DNA of 64,000 bases from Pseudomonas sp. ANT_H12B (GCF_008369325.1 NZ_VOBI01000014.1:62001-126000); one strand, 5' to 3'. Shown: positions 18,195 through 27,767, numbered from the stretch's first letter. The notes: generated by a model from the sequence alone, not told the origin. A program made the numbers and translations.

Positions 18195-19547
18195 ATGCAG
18201 TTTTTCAAAGGGTACAAACCAGCCGCGTGCTGGATGTTTTTAGTCGGCGTGATGAGCTTTGCTCAATGGGGGCTGGCGGCGCAATTGGCGGCATCCGAGG
18301 CTAAGGGAGTGGTCGGTGCGGTGATCGAGCTGGATGCTCAGGAGCTGCAATGGATCGCCGAGCACCCGCAAGTCATCGTCGCGTCGACGCAATATCCGCT
18401 GTACCTGTTCAAGGATGAGCACGGTCAATGGAGCGGGTTGAACAACGATCTGCTCAATCGCATCAGCGCCATGACCGGCTTGCACTTCGTGCATGAAGAG
18501 ACGTTTTCCTCCGACCAAATGCTGGGACGCCTGGAAAGTGGTCTGGCGGACATGAGCACCACGCTGGCCATCAATGATGAGCGCAAAGTGTTTCTGGATT
18601 TCAGCCATGCGTTCGGTGGCGCTGGCTGGGTGTTCGTCGGTCGGGAAGGCGCGCCGGTGGTGCAATCTCTGAAGCAGCTATCGAAACGAGTGTTGGTGCT
18701 TCCGGCCAGGCATGCACTCGAGTCTGTGATTCGCCGTGACTATCCGTCCATTGAATTACGCTCGGTCAAAACTTACGCCGAGGCGCGGGCGCTGGTTGAA
18801 AGCGGCGAGGCCTATGCCACGATCGAAAACGAAATCGGGGCGCAGCTCTTTCCATCCGGACAGCTCAAGGTGGGACATATGCTGGAGGGAAAGTGGGAGG
18901 CCGATCATCTGGCAGTGCGCAAAGGTCAGCCGCAGTTGTTGAGCATCCTCAACAAGGCGCTTGAGGCATTTCCTCCTGCGGAGTTACGTGCCATTCGCCA
19001 GAAATGGCTGAATGGAATTGCTCCGGTGCAGTCACCTGGTGTCTGGCAGCGGTTTACGCAGTGGGGCTGCTGGGGGGTGTTTGCCGCCAGTGTATTTGCC
19101 TTGCTTTCCCTGCTTTGGAATCGTCGTCTCGCGACATTGATCCAACAGCGTCTGGACGCCGAAACGGGCCTTCGTGATCAGCTGGCATTTCAGCATGCGT
19201 TGATGGAAGCCATGCCCGATCCGATGTTTGTTCGTGATCTGGAAGGGCGTTTGATCATGTGCAACAAAAGTTATGAGGAGGACTTTTCGACCCGATTCGA
19301 TCAGGTTCAGGGGCGGCTGTTGACCGAACTCGATGTTTTGCCCAAAGAGACCGCCGAACTGCTGCACGCAGAGTTCATGGCCCAGCTTGGCACTCGCAAG
19401 ACCCGCTTCAGTGAGCGTCAATTGCTGTTCAAGAACGGCGTCCGGGATATCTACCAGTGGACGGTGCCGTTTTACAGTGCCGACGGGCAATTGCGGGGTC
19501 TGCTGGGCGGATGGACCGATATCGGCAAGCGTACGAGGCAGGCGTGA
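18195..19547 (+). CDS. EvgS/BvgS-like sensor input module ending after PAS; no kinase domain
   Basis: A 450-residue protein made of a signal peptide (residues 1-29), a periplasmic SBP_bac_3 / Venus-flytrap domain (about 45-275, EHPQVIVASTQYPLYLFKDEHGQWSGLNNDLL), a transmembrane helix (about 291-308) and a cytoplasmic PAS domain (about 333-443, ending GLLGGWTDIGKR). In BvgS/EvgS-type hybrid kinases the PAS runs straight into the HisKA domain. Here a TGA comes a few residues into the linker, and no kinase remnant is seen in any frame in the next 150 bases. It may be a decayed hybrid kinase or a stand-alone ligand-sensing membrane protein. The start at 18195 has AAGGAAG upstream. Confidence 0.75.
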   Translation: MQFFKGYKPAACWMFLVGVMSFAQWGLAAQLAASEAKGVVGAVIELDAQELQWIAEHPQVIVASTQYPLYLFKDEHGQWSGLNNDLLNRISAMTGLHFVHEETFSSDQMLGRLESGLADMSTTLAINDERKVFLDFSHAFGGAGWVFVGREGAPVVQSLKQLSKRVLVLPARHALESVIRRDYPSIELRSVKTYAEARALVESGEAYATIENEIGAQLFPSGQLKVGHMLEGKWEADHLAVRKGQPQLLSILNKALEAFPPAELRAIRQKWLNGIAPVQSPGVWQRFTQWGCWGVFAASVFALLSLLWNRRLATLIQQRLDAETGLRDQLAFQHALMEAMPDPMFVRDLEGRLIMCNKSYEEDFSTRFDQVQGRLLTELDVLPKETAELLHAEFMAQLGTRKTRFSERQLLFKNGVRDIYQWTVPFYSADGQLRGLLGGWTDIGKRTRQA

Positions 19548-19710
19548 GGCGGCTGTTTTTTCCCTGTCATCTTTGCCGTGCATGCTCTATCGACCAGGGA
19601 CGCACGGTTCATCTGCCGTTGCGATCCAGAACTTTCTTCTCGGGCCAGTGGTCATTTAATACAGGAATGCCTCAGGCACTTTGTTTTCGGACTATTGAGT
19701 GGTGATCGAG

Positions 19711-19998
19711 ATGGAAAGTATCAGTCTATTGCTCGGTGAGGCTCTGAGCCCGTATCAGGTCACGTTGACCCCGTCGGGGACCCATGGCGAATGCTTGGTG
19801 ACACTGAAGAATGCGACCGGCGCCATCGTGGTCGAGCGGGAGTTCAATCAGGCCCAGTTGAGCGATAAGCGTCTGTTGACGGATGTAGTCGATGGTTTGC
19901 ACCGCGATGTGCTGATCGCTGAAGGTCGCCTGGAGCCCTGCGTAATCGCGGCGTTACGCAATGCTGCTCAAGACAAGATCCTGGCCAGCCGAAATTGA
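19711..19998 (+). CDS. DUF3509 family protein
   Basis: A 95-residue protein resembling the DUF3509 family, which as I know it is confined to Pseudomonas and of unknown function. It is soluble, with mixed alpha/beta pattern (YQVTLTPSGTHGECLVTLKNATGAIVVEREF then a helical half). A GTG at 19699 is an alternative start 4 codons upstream. It lies downstream of the truncated sensor and ends at a terminator near 20118; nothing in the sequence gives a role. Confidence 0.7.
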   Translation: MESISLLLGEALSPYQVTLTPSGTHGECLVTLKNATGAIVVEREFNQAQLSDKRLLTDVVDGLHRDVLIAEGRLEPCVIAALRNAAQDKILASRN

Positions 19999-20117
19999 AT
20001 TGTCTTTTGTGGGAACCTTCCTGCGTCAAGGTCAGTCAGACCATGTAACAGCAGGATCAAGCATTGTGCTCCGGTGCTTGTAGCTTGCTGCTACTGGTCT
20101 TTATTTAGGCCACGTTT

Positions 20118-20156
20118 AACCCCGAGTCGTCTCCCCACTTCTCGGGGTTTCTTTTT
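20118..20156 (+). terminator. Rho-independent terminator after the DUF3509 gene
   Basis: AACCCCGAG ... CTCGGGGTT followed by TCTTTTT, lying between this gene and the convergent solute-binding gene. Confidence 0.85.
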
Positions 20157-20168
20157 GCCCGCGATTTG

Positions 20169-21089
20169 TCATTGCTCGGCCTGATGCTCGAAAAAAGCCT
20201 TGGCGTCTTTCAGGTAGTCGCTGCGTCTTTGCGGATCCAGCCAGTCGGCGTAAAGCTGATCCAGTCGCTCGTGGGGCAGGGTGCGCAACAACTGGTTGAT
20301 CTCGCTGATCGCCTGTCGGCCTTGAGGCGTATCGGAACAACCGATGTGCCCGGACAGGTATTTGCCGGTGCCCCTGATTGGATAGAACTCCAGTTGCGCA
20401 TCGGTGATGTTTTGCTGCTGGGCCTGGTAGCGGATTTCCGGCCAGTAACCCAATACCACCTGTAAGCGGCCCAGGCGCTGCATCTGTAACAGACTGCCAA
20501 GGGCGTCGTTGCCGTAATGGGGCGTCAGTGCGCCGGGTGGAGCCTGCTTGAGCAGCGTGTCGAGGAACTGACCATAACTGCGCTCGGCCACCACGCCGAC
20601 TTTCTTCCTGGCGCCGCTCAGCAGCGCCGCCAGATCGACTTCACCGTCGATCAGAAAGGGTTCCAGAACCGCGCGATCTTCTTGGCGGACCACTACGCCA
20701 TTACTCACGGCACGGAAGGCCGGAATAGAGAACGCAATCCACTGTTCGCGCTCCTTGATCCAGACCAGCGAGGGGTCGCAAGTAAACGACTCTTCGTGGA
20801 GCATTTGCATGCCACGAGCCCGGTTGACCCGCATCAGGGTGTGATCGTATTGCGGCATGCCCTTGATCAACAGCGGCAACAGTTGATCGATGACGCCCTG
20901 ACCTTTTTTCGGACCTTCAAAGATCATCGTCGGCGGTAGATCACGCAGTAACCAGATCAGCGTTTCTTTAGGTTGCGCCCACACGGGTAATGACACCCCG
21001 GCCATTAGCGCGAAAACCGCCACTGCGCCCCAGTTGCGGGTGTTTCGGAATGCGATGGAAAGCAGGCGTTTCAGCTTAGATGGCCCCAT
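20169..21089 (-). CDS. Periplasmic solute-binding-like protein (SBP_bac_3 type)
   Basis: A 306-residue exported protein: the start at 21089 (MGPSKLKRLLSIAFR...) leads to a hydrophobic signal segment ending PVWAQP. The rest resembles the amino-acid-binding-protein fold without an obvious ligand motif and without adjacent permease genes; I recall a Pseudomonas/Vibrio family of conserved hypotheticals of this kind (TIGR02285). Its start codon lies inside the last codons of the CoA-transferase gene (14-base overlap), so the two are translationally coupled. The ligand and role are unknown. Confidence 0.7.
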   Translation of the reverse strand: MGPSKLKRLLSIAFRNTRNWGAVAVFALMAGVSLPVWAQPKETLIWLLRDLPPTMIFEGPKKGQGVIDQLLPLLIKGMPQYDHTLMRVNRARGMQMLHEESFTCDPSLVWIKEREQWIAFSIPAFRAVSNGVVVRQEDRAVLEPFLIDGEVDLAALLSGARKKVGVVAERSYGQFLDTLLKQAPPGALTPHYGNDALGSLLQMQRLGRLQVVLGYWPEIRYQAQQQNITDAQLEFYPIRGTGKYLSGHIGCSDTPQGRQAISEINQLLRTLPHERLDQLYADWLDPQRRSDYLKDAKAFFEHQAEQ

Positions 21090-22275
21090 CTTCGCGTAGC
21101 TTTGCGATCTGTACTGTGTCGTAACCAAGGTCGTGGAGAACCTGCGCATTGTGTTCCCCCAGTTGTGGTCCGACCCATTCGGATGTGCCAGGTGTCTCTG
21201 AGAGTTTCGGCACGATGCCCGGCATCTTGAAATCTTTGCCGTCCGGCAACTTGGCTTTCAAGAACATTTCCCGAGCCAGATACTGAGGATCACTGAACAT
21301 GTCTTCGGCGCTGAAGATCCGACTGGCCGGTACGTCGGCCTGATTCAACTGCTCGATGATGGTATCGAGCGGCAACGAGTTGACCCAGCGATCAATGACC
21401 CCGTAAATCTCGTCGCGGCGGCTGTCACGTCCGTCGTTACTGGCCAGCACCGGGTCGTTGGCCAGGTCCTCGCGACCGATGATCAGCATGAACCGCTTGA
21501 AGATCGCATCGCCATTGGCGCCGATCTGCACGTGTTTGCCGTCGGCGCTGGTGTGGATCGAGGAGGGCGTGATGCCCGGCATGATATTGCCGGTGCGTTC
21601 GCGGATGAAACCGAACACGTCGAACTCGGGGACCATGCTTTCCATCATCGCAAAGATCGCTTCATACAGAGCGACATCCACCACTTGTCCCAAACCGCCG
21701 TTGACCTCGCGATGACGCAGCGCCATCAATGCGCCGATCACCCCCCAAAGCGCAGCAATCGAGTCGCCGATGGAGATTCCGGTGCGAACCGGTGGTCGGT
21801 CCTCGAAGCCAGTGATGTAGCGCAGGCCTCCCATGGATTCACCGACCGCGCCGAAGCCTGGCTGATCCTTCATCGGCCCGGTCTGGCCAAAGCCTGAAAG
21901 ACGCACCATCACCAGTTTCGAGTTCAGTGCGTGCAAGACTTCCCAGCCAAGACCGAGTTTTTCCAGCACGCCGGGGCGAAAATTCTCGATCAGGATGTCC
22001 GCTTCGCTGAGCAGTTTTTTCAGAATGGCCAGGCCCTCCGGGTGTTTGAGGTTCAGGGTCAGGGACTTCTTGTTACGCGCCTGAACGAACCACCACAACG
22101 AAGTGCCTTCATACAACTTGCGCCATTTTCGCAACGGATCACCGCCGTCCGGAGATTCGATCTTGATCACTTCGGCACCAAATTCACCGCAAATACGCGA
22201 GGCAAACGGGCCGGCGATCAAGGTGCCCAATTCGATGACTTTGAGACCGGAGAGCGGTTTGGCGGTAAACGGCAT
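21076..22275 (-). CDS. CaiB/BaiF family (class III) CoA-transferase
   Basis: A 399-residue enzyme of the formyl-CoA/carnitine CoA-transferase family, which moves CoA between carboxylic acids. N-terminal LSGLKVIELGTLIAGPFASRICGEFGAEVIKIE and DILIENFRPGVLEKLG are the family signature; the catalytic aspartate is expected in the segment VNGGLGQVVDVALYEAIF, which fits. The start at 22275 (MPFTAKPLSGLKV) is preferred over the longer in-frame start at 22359. The substrate is not deducible; the downstream overlapping gene is a solute-binding protein, and no acyl-CoA dehydrogenase or regulator is adjacent. Confidence 0.85.
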   Translation of the reverse strand: MPFTAKPLSGLKVIELGTLIAGPFASRICGEFGAEVIKIESPDGGDPLRKWRKLYEGTSLWWFVQARNKKSLTLNLKHPEGLAILKKLLSEADILIENFRPGVLEKLGLGWEVLHALNSKLVMVRLSGFGQTGPMKDQPGFGAVGESMGGLRYITGFEDRPPVRTGISIGDSIAALWGVIGALMALRHREVNGGLGQVVDVALYEAIFAMMESMVPEFDVFGFIRERTGNIMPGITPSSIHTSADGKHVQIGANGDAIFKRFMLIIGREDLANDPVLASNDGRDSRRDEIYGVIDRWVNSLPLDTIIEQLNQADVPASRIFSAEDMFSDPQYLAREMFLKAKLPDGKDFKMPGIVPKLSETPGTSEWVGPQLGEHNAQVLHDLGYDTVQIAKLREDGAI

Positions 22276-22422
22276 ACTGGATCCTGTAGGACGAAGGCTG
22301 TGCGAATACAGGGTTTTAACATAGCCGACCGTCAGTCGCCCCAGGTTGATCGCCTTCAATTCGTTGATTGCCTACCGCATCGGTTAGACTTGCCGCCTTT
22401 CCACGTATCAAGAAGCCCGTTC

Positions 22423-22965
22423 ATGGCCCAGCCGTCCACGACCTACAAGTTTGAACTGAACCTCACCGACCTCGACCGCAGCGTCTACGAAAGCGTGAAG
22501 CAGACCATCGCCCGTCACCCTTCGGAAACCGAAGAACGCATGACCGTGCGGCTGCTGGCCTACGCCTTCTGGTACAACGAGCAGCTGTCGTTTGGCCGTG
22601 GTCTGTCAGACGTGGATGAACCCGCCTTGTGGGAAAAGAGCCTGGACGATCGTGTCCTGCACTGGATCGAAGTCGGCCAGCCCGACGCCGATCGCCTGAC
22701 CTGGTGCTCGCGCCGCACCGAACGTACCAGCCTGCTGGCCTACGGCAGCCTGCGCGTCTGGGAAACCAAAGTGATCCCGGCGATCAAAAACCTGAAAAAC
22801 GTGCACATCGCCGCCGTGCCGCAGGAAATCCTGGAGACTCTGGCCAAAGACATGCCCCGCGTTATCAAGTGGGACGTGATGATCAGCGAAGGGACGATTT
22901 TCGTCACCGATGACCGTGGTCAGCATGAAGTCCAGTTGCAGTGGCTGAGCGGCGAACGCGGTTGA
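22423..22965 (+). CDS. YaeQ family protein
   Basis: A 180-residue YaeQ-like protein (MAQPSTTYKFELNLTDLDRSVYESV..., with ETEERMTVRLLAYAFWYNEQLSFGRGLSD), a widely conserved family with a PD-(D/E)XK-like fold; E. coli YaeQ can compensate for loss of RfaH. The precise function is unknown. Start ATG at 22423; the frame is open upstream, but those codons are antisense to the CoA-transferase. recJ follows after 66 bases on the same strand. Confidence 0.87.
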   Translation: MAQPSTTYKFELNLTDLDRSVYESVKQTIARHPSETEERMTVRLLAYAFWYNEQLSFGRGLSDVDEPALWEKSLDDRVLHWIEVGQPDADRLTWCSRRTERTSLLAYGSLRVWETKVIPAIKNLKNVHIAAVPQEILETLAKDMPRVIKWDVMISEGTIFVTDDRGQHEVQLQWLSGERG

Positions 22966-23031
22966 TTTTTCGCAGTTAGTCCGCGTCACCCGGTTTTATC
23001 CTACGTATTGAAGAGAAGCACCTGTCACCCC

Positions 23032-24741
23032 ATGCGCATCGAACCTCGCCTGTTGCCCGACACCCTGCCATTCCTCGGTGATCTGCCGCCGCTGCTGACC
23101 CGCCTGTACGCGGCGCGAGGTGTGCTGACCGAGGCGGAACTGGATAAGAGCCTGGCACGCTTGATTCCGTTCCAGCAGCTCAAAGGCATCGATGCTGCCG
23201 TGGATTTGCTGGTGACAGCGCTGGAGCAGCGTCAGCGGATTTTGATCGTCGGCGACTTTGACGCCGATGGCGCGACGGCCAGTACCGTGGGCATGTTGGG
23301 TTTGCGCCTGCTGGGTGCGGCTCACGTTGACTATTTGGTGCCGAATCGATTCGAGTATGGCTACGGCCTGACCCCGGAAATCGTCGAAGTGGCGCTGACC
23401 CGCACACCGCAGTTGCTGATTACCGTGGACAACGGTATCTCCAGCGTCGAAGGCGTGGCGGCGGCGAAAAAGGCCGGGCTCAAGGTGTTGGTCACCGATC
23501 ACCACCTTCCCGGCGATGAACTGCCGTTGGCCGATGCCATCGTTAACCCGAACCAGCCCGGTTGCGAGTTTCCGAGCAAGGCGCTGGCCGGCGTCGGGGT
23601 TATTTTCTACGTACTGATGGCCCTGCGTGCGCGATTGCGCAGCCTGGGTTGGTACGAGAGCAAGCCGCAGCCGAACATCGGCGAGTTGCTTGATCTGGTG
23701 GCCTTGGGCAGCGTTGCCGACGTGGTGCCGCTGGATGCCAACAACCGGATTCTGGTGCACCAGGGTCTGGAGCGGATTCGCGCCGGGCGTGCCCGACCGG
23801 GGATCAAGGCTATCCTCGAAGTGGCCAAGCGTGATCATGCGCGCATCACTTCGACCGACCTGGGCTTTATTGTCGGTCCACGCCTGAATGCGGCGGGACG
23901 GCTGGATGACATGAGCCTGGGCATCGAATGCCTGCTCACCGAAGACGCGGCGGGTGCTCGTGAAATGGCGGCCCAGCTCGACGGCATGAATCAGGACCGC
24001 AAATCCATCGAGCAGGGCATGCAGCGCGAGGCGCTGGCTCAGCTCAAAGACTTGCCGGTGGAGTCGATGCCCTTCGGTTTGTGCCTGTTCGATCCCGAAT
24101 GGCACCAGGGTGTCATCGGTATCCTCGCCTCGCGTATGAAAGAGCGCTATTTCCGTCCGACAATCGCCTTTGCCGATGCGGGAGATGGCTTGCTCAAGGG
24201 CTCGGGGCGTTCGGTTCAGGGTTTTCATATCCGCGATGCCTTGAGCGTGGTGGCGGCGCAGCATCCGAACCTGATCAGCAAATACGGCGGCCATGCCATG
24301 GCAGCCGGCCTCACGCTGCCGGAAGCGAATTTTCCGCTGTTCGCCCAAGCCTTTGACGCGGAAGTGCGTAGGCAATTACGCGAAGAAGACCTGACCGGGC
24401 GATTGCTGTCGGACGGCACGTTGGCGGTCGAGGAATTCCACCTGGAACTGGCCCGCGCCCTGCGTCACGCCGGACCTTGGGGGCAACACTTCCCGGAGCC
24501 GCTGTTTCATGGGGTGTTTCAATTGGTCGAGCAGCGCGTCGTCGGTGAGCGGCACCTTAAAGTGGTGCTCAAAAGCGAATGTGGTTCGGTCAAACTCGAT
24601 GGCATTGCCTTTGGTATCGACCGTGACATCTGGCCGAATCCGACCATCAAGTGGGTGGAGTTGGCCTACAAACTCGACCTCAACGAGTTTCGCGGGAATG
24701 AGACGGTTCAACTGATGATTGCCCACATCGAACCGCGTTGA
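23032..24741 (+). CDS. recJ: Single-stranded-DNA-specific exonuclease RecJ
   Basis: A 569-residue 5'-3' exonuclease acting in recombination, mismatch and base-excision repair. DHH phosphoesterase motifs are present: VGDFDADGATAS, VTVDNGISS, VTDHHLPGDE, and the DHHA1 part with GSGRSVQGFHIRDAL and GGHAMAAGL. The C-terminal OB-like domain is intact. The ATG at 23032 gives MRIEPRLLPDTLPFLGDLPPLL; 8 more in-frame codons upstream are not needed. Confidence 0.96.
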   Translation: MRIEPRLLPDTLPFLGDLPPLLTRLYAARGVLTEAELDKSLARLIPFQQLKGIDAAVDLLVTALEQRQRILIVGDFDADGATASTVGMLGLRLLGAAHVDYLVPNRFEYGYGLTPEIVEVALTRTPQLLITVDNGISSVEGVAAAKKAGLKVLVTDHHLPGDELPLADAIVNPNQPGCEFPSKALAGVGVIFYVLMALRARLRSLGWYESKPQPNIGELLDLVALGSVADVVPLDANNRILVHQGLERIRAGRARPGIKAILEVAKRDHARITSTDLGFIVGPRLNAAGRLDDMSLGIECLLTEDAAGAREMAAQLDGMNQDRKSIEQGMQREALAQLKDLPVESMPFGLCLFDPEWHQGVIGILASRMKERYFRPTIAFADAGDGLLKGSGRSVQGFHIRDALSVVAAQHPNLISKYGGHAMAAGLTLPEANFPLFAQAFDAEVRRQLREEDLTGRLLSDGTLAVEEFHLELARALRHAGPWGQHFPEPLFHGVFQLVEQRVVGERHLKVVLKSECGSVKLDGIAFGIDRDIWPNPTIKWVELAYKLDLNEFRGNETVQLMIAHIEPR

Positions 24742-24786
24742 GCCCATCATGGGCAAGCCTCGCTCCTACAGGATTTGCGCAAACCC

Positions 24787-24815
24787 TGTGGGAGCGAGCC
24801 TGCTCGCGAAAGCGA
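24787..24815 (+). repeat. Solitary REP element
   Basis: CTGTGGGAGCGAGCCTGCTCG matches the left arm of the REPINs at 1265 and 2494, but no inverted partner follows within 150 bases. It lies in the gap after recJ. Confidence 0.75.
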
Positions 24816-25010
24816 TTTCGCTCACACCGAATCCCTCGGAACCCTCCCTCATCCCCCGATGTCGACTAGGCTCTAAGCACTGCTTGATAATCCTTGTGAC
24901 GTCTTGTCAATTTTTTTGCCCGCGGGGGCGGGTGCTGCACCTTTTTCCTGTCACTCGTCGACTTTTCAAACAGAACCCTGGAGCCTGCCCACTGATTCGA
25001 GAGGTGCCCC

Positions 25011-26117
25011 ATGAGTCTGCTGCTTGAACCCTACACTATTCGCCAATTGACCCTGCTCAACCGTATCGCGGTGTCGCCGATGTGCCAGTACTCCAGCGTC
25101 GAAGGCCTGGCCAATGACTGGCACCTGGTCCATCTCGGCAGTCGCGCTGTCGGCGGAGCCGGGCTGGTGTTTACCGAAGCTACGGCAGTCACCGCCGACG
25201 GCCGCATCACCGCCGAGGACCTCGGCCTGTGGAGCGATGAACAGATCGAACCCCTGCAACGCATCACTCGCTTCATCGCAGCACAAGGCGCCGTTGCCGG
25301 TATCCAGTTAGCCCACGCCGGGCGCAAAGCGAGCACCTATCGGCCGTGGCTCGGCAAGCATGGCAGCGTCAAACCCGATGACGGCGGCTGGGTCCCGGTC
25401 GGTCCTTCACCCATTGCCTTCGACCCACAACACACACAACCCAGGCAGCTCAATGAAGGCGAGATCGCCGATGTCATTCAGGCATTTGTCGATTCGGCAA
25501 AGCGGGCGCTGACCGCCGGCTTCAAAGTGGTCGAAGTACATGCCGCCCACGGTTACCTGCTGCACCAGTTTTTGTCGCCCCTGAGTAATCAGCGACGCGA
25601 TCAATATGGCGGTTCGTTCGAGAATCGAATTCGGCTGGTGCTGCAAGTCACCGAAGCGGTGCGTGCAGTATGGCCGGAAGCGTTACCGGTGTTTGTGCGC
25701 GTGTCGGCCACCGATTGGGTGGAAGACGGCTGGAATCCCGATGAAACGGTGGAGCTGGCGCGACGCCTCAAGAACCTGGGTGTTGACCTCATCGATGTCT
25801 CGTCGGGCGGTACGGCGGTCAACGCCGAGGTTCCTACAGGCCCGGGTTATCAGACCCGCTTCGCCGAACGGGTGCGCAAGGAGTCAGGCATTGCCACTGG
25901 TACGGTAGGCATGATTACCGAACCGGCGCAGGCCGAACATATTCTGCGCACGTGTCAGGCCGATATTATCTTCCTCGCCCGTGAACTGTTGCGTGATCCG
26001 TACTGGCCGCTGCATGCCGATGATGATTTGGGCGGGCACAAGGCTATCTGGCCTGCGCAGTACCAGCGGGCAACCCATCGCGACCAGCCTATTCATGAAT
26101 CGGATTTGCGTGACTGA
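25011..26117 (+). CDS. NADH:flavin oxidoreductase, Old Yellow Enzyme family (YqjM/XenA-like)
   Basis: A 368-residue FMN enzyme of the thermophilic-like OYE class that reduces electron-poor alkenes or nitro compounds. The features are the N-terminal LNRIAVSPMCQYSS with the class cysteine C25, the AHAGRKAS segment, the HAAHGYL catalytic HxxH, and the late segment DIIFLARELLRDPYWPL. The true substrate is unknown. A good Shine-Dalgarno (GAGG) precedes the ATG. It stands alone and is convergent with glpD across a shared terminator. Confidence 0.88.
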   Translation: MSLLLEPYTIRQLTLLNRIAVSPMCQYSSVEGLANDWHLVHLGSRAVGGAGLVFTEATAVTADGRITAEDLGLWSDEQIEPLQRITRFIAAQGAVAGIQLAHAGRKASTYRPWLGKHGSVKPDDGGWVPVGPSPIAFDPQHTQPRQLNEGEIADVIQAFVDSAKRALTAGFKVVEVHAAHGYLLHQFLSPLSNQRRDQYGGSFENRIRLVLQVTEAVRAVWPEALPVFVRVSATDWVEDGWNPDETVELARRLKNLGVDLIDVSSGGTAVNAEVPTGPGYQTRFAERVRKESGIATGTVGMITEPAQAEHILRTCQADIIFLARELLRDPYWPLHADDDLGGHKAIWPAQYQRATHRDQPIHESDLRD

Positions 26118-26132
26118 AGTCTGAAGGCATGA

Positions 26133-26168
26133 AAAAAGCCCCTGAATCGCGAGATTCAGGGGCTTTTC
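26133..26168. terminator. Bidirectional terminator between the OYE gene and glpD
   Basis: AAAAAAGCCCCTGAATC-GCGA-GATTCAGGGGCTTTT has A-runs and T-runs on both sides, so it can serve both convergent genes. Confidence 0.88.
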
Positions 26169-26186
26169 GTTGAAGTGGATCTAAAA

Positions 26187-27725
26187 TCAGGCCGCTTCGA
26201 TCTTGCTGCGGTTCTGCTCGACCTTGTTCAGGTAATCCTTGAGCTTTTCCTGTTCTGCCGGGGTGGTGAACAGCCCGAGCTTGCTGCGGCGCCACAGAAT
26301 GTCGTGCGCCGTGGTCGCCCACTCTTCGCTGCACAGGTAATCGACTTCGCGGGTGTAGAGACCGCCGCCGATGTGTTCGCCCAGATCGCTAATATTTTGC
26401 ACGCCTTCAAGCATGCGCCAGGTGCGGCTGCCGTAGGTGGTGGACCAGCGGCGCGAGATCTCTGTCGGGACCCAGTCGAACTTGTCGAGGATCAGCGAGC
26501 TCAGCGCCTGCGGGGTGGTCATGTCTTCGCCGCCCGGCAACGTAGCGCTGGCGGTCCAGCTTGGCTTGATGTTCTTGAAGTACGGAGCCAGTTGCGCCAG
26601 CGCCGACTCGGCCAGTTTGCGGTAGGTGGTCAGCTTGCCGCCGAACACCGACAGCAGCGGCGCTTCTTCTCCACTGCCCGACAGCGCCAGGGTGTAGTCG
26701 CGGGTGACGGCCGACGGGTTGTCGGATTCGTCGTTGCACAGCGGACGAACACCGGAGTAACTGTGCAGGATATCGTCGCGGCTGATGCGTTTCTTGAAAT
26801 GCGAGTTGACCACTTTCAGCAAGTAGTCGGTTTCACCTTCGGTAATCGCCACTGCTGCCGGGTCGCCGGTGTATTCGCGGTCGGTGGTGCCGATCAGGGT
26901 GAAGTGATTCAGGTACGGAATAGTGAACACGATGCGCTGATCTTCGTTTTGCAGAATGTGCGCATGTTCACCTTCGTACAGTTTCGGCACGATCAGGTGG
27001 CTGCCCTGGATCAGGCGAATGCCGTAGGGCGATTCCATTTTCAGGTCGTCACGAATGAACTTGGCGACCCACGGGCCGGCCGCATTCACCAGCGCTTTGG
27101 CGCGAATCGAAAACAGGCTGCCATCGGCGCGTTCCAGGTGCAGGTGCCACAGGCCTTTAGTGCGACGGGCGCTGACGCAACGAGTCTGGGTGTGAACATG
27201 GGCGCCTTTTTCGCGGGCGGCCATGGCGTTCAGTACCACCAGACGAGCATCGTCGACCCAGCAATCGGAGTATTCGAAGCCTTTGGTGATTTCGCTTTTC
27301 AGCGGGCTGTCCGGGCCGAACTTCAGACTTTTCGAGCCTTCCAGTTTTTCCCGCTTGCCGAGGTGGTCATAAAGGAACAGGCCGGCGCGGATCATCCATG
27401 CCGGACGCAGATGCGGACGGTGCGGCAACACGAAGCGCATCTGTTTGACGATGTGCGGCGCCTTGGCCAATAGCACTTCGCGCTCGGCCAGGGCTTCGCG
27501 CACCAGGCGGAATTCGTAATGTTCGAGGTAGCGCAGGCCACCGTGGATCAGCTTGCTGCTGGCTGATGAGGTGTGGCTGGCCAGGTCATCCTTTTCGCAA
27601 AGGAACACCGAAAGACCGCGGCCGGCGGCATCCGCTGCGATCCCCACGCCATTGATCCCACCACCGATGACGGCGATATCGTAGACCTCGGCGAGAGGGG
27701 GCGTAGGCAAGGTAGAAGTGGGCAT
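26187..27725 (-). CDS. glpD: Aerobic glycerol-3-phosphate dehydrogenase
   Basis: A 512-residue FAD enzyme at the inner membrane oxidising glycerol-3-phosphate to DHAP and feeding quinone. The dinucleotide-binding GxGxxG is in DIAVIGGGINGVGIAADAAGRG, and KLIHGGLRYLEHYEF and DNPSAVTRDY are typical. The start is taken at the ATG at 27725 with CGAGG upstream; an in-frame ATG at 27782 lies within a likely operator and is not used. It belongs with the glpFK-glpR group on the same strand. Confidence 0.95.
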   Translation of the reverse strand: MPTSTLPTPPLAEVYDIAVIGGGINGVGIAADAAGRGLSVFLCEKDDLASHTSSASSKLIHGGLRYLEHYEFRLVREALAEREVLLAKAPHIVKQMRFVLPHRPHLRPAWMIRAGLFLYDHLGKREKLEGSKSLKFGPDSPLKSEITKGFEYSDCWVDDARLVVLNAMAAREKGAHVHTQTRCVSARRTKGLWHLHLERADGSLFSIRAKALVNAAGPWVAKFIRDDLKMESPYGIRLIQGSHLIVPKLYEGEHAHILQNEDQRIVFTIPYLNHFTLIGTTDREYTGDPAAVAITEGETDYLLKVVNSHFKKRISRDDILHSYSGVRPLCNDESDNPSAVTRDYTLALSGSGEEAPLLSVFGGKLTTYRKLAESALAQLAPYFKNIKPSWTASATLPGGEDMTTPQALSSLILDKFDWVPTEISRRWSTTYGSRTWRMLEGVQNISDLGEHIGGGLYTREVDYLCSEEWATTAHDILWRRSKLGLFTTPAEQEKLKDYLNKVEQNRSKIEAA

Positions 27726-27767
27726 CGGCTGGCCTCGGGCTTTTTTGATTTTCTGTATTGGAATTCG

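Noticed and set aside
25011..26117. Calling the OYE gene xenA
   Set aside because: The family fits, but identity to P. putida XenA looks only moderate by eye, so a symbol was not assigned.
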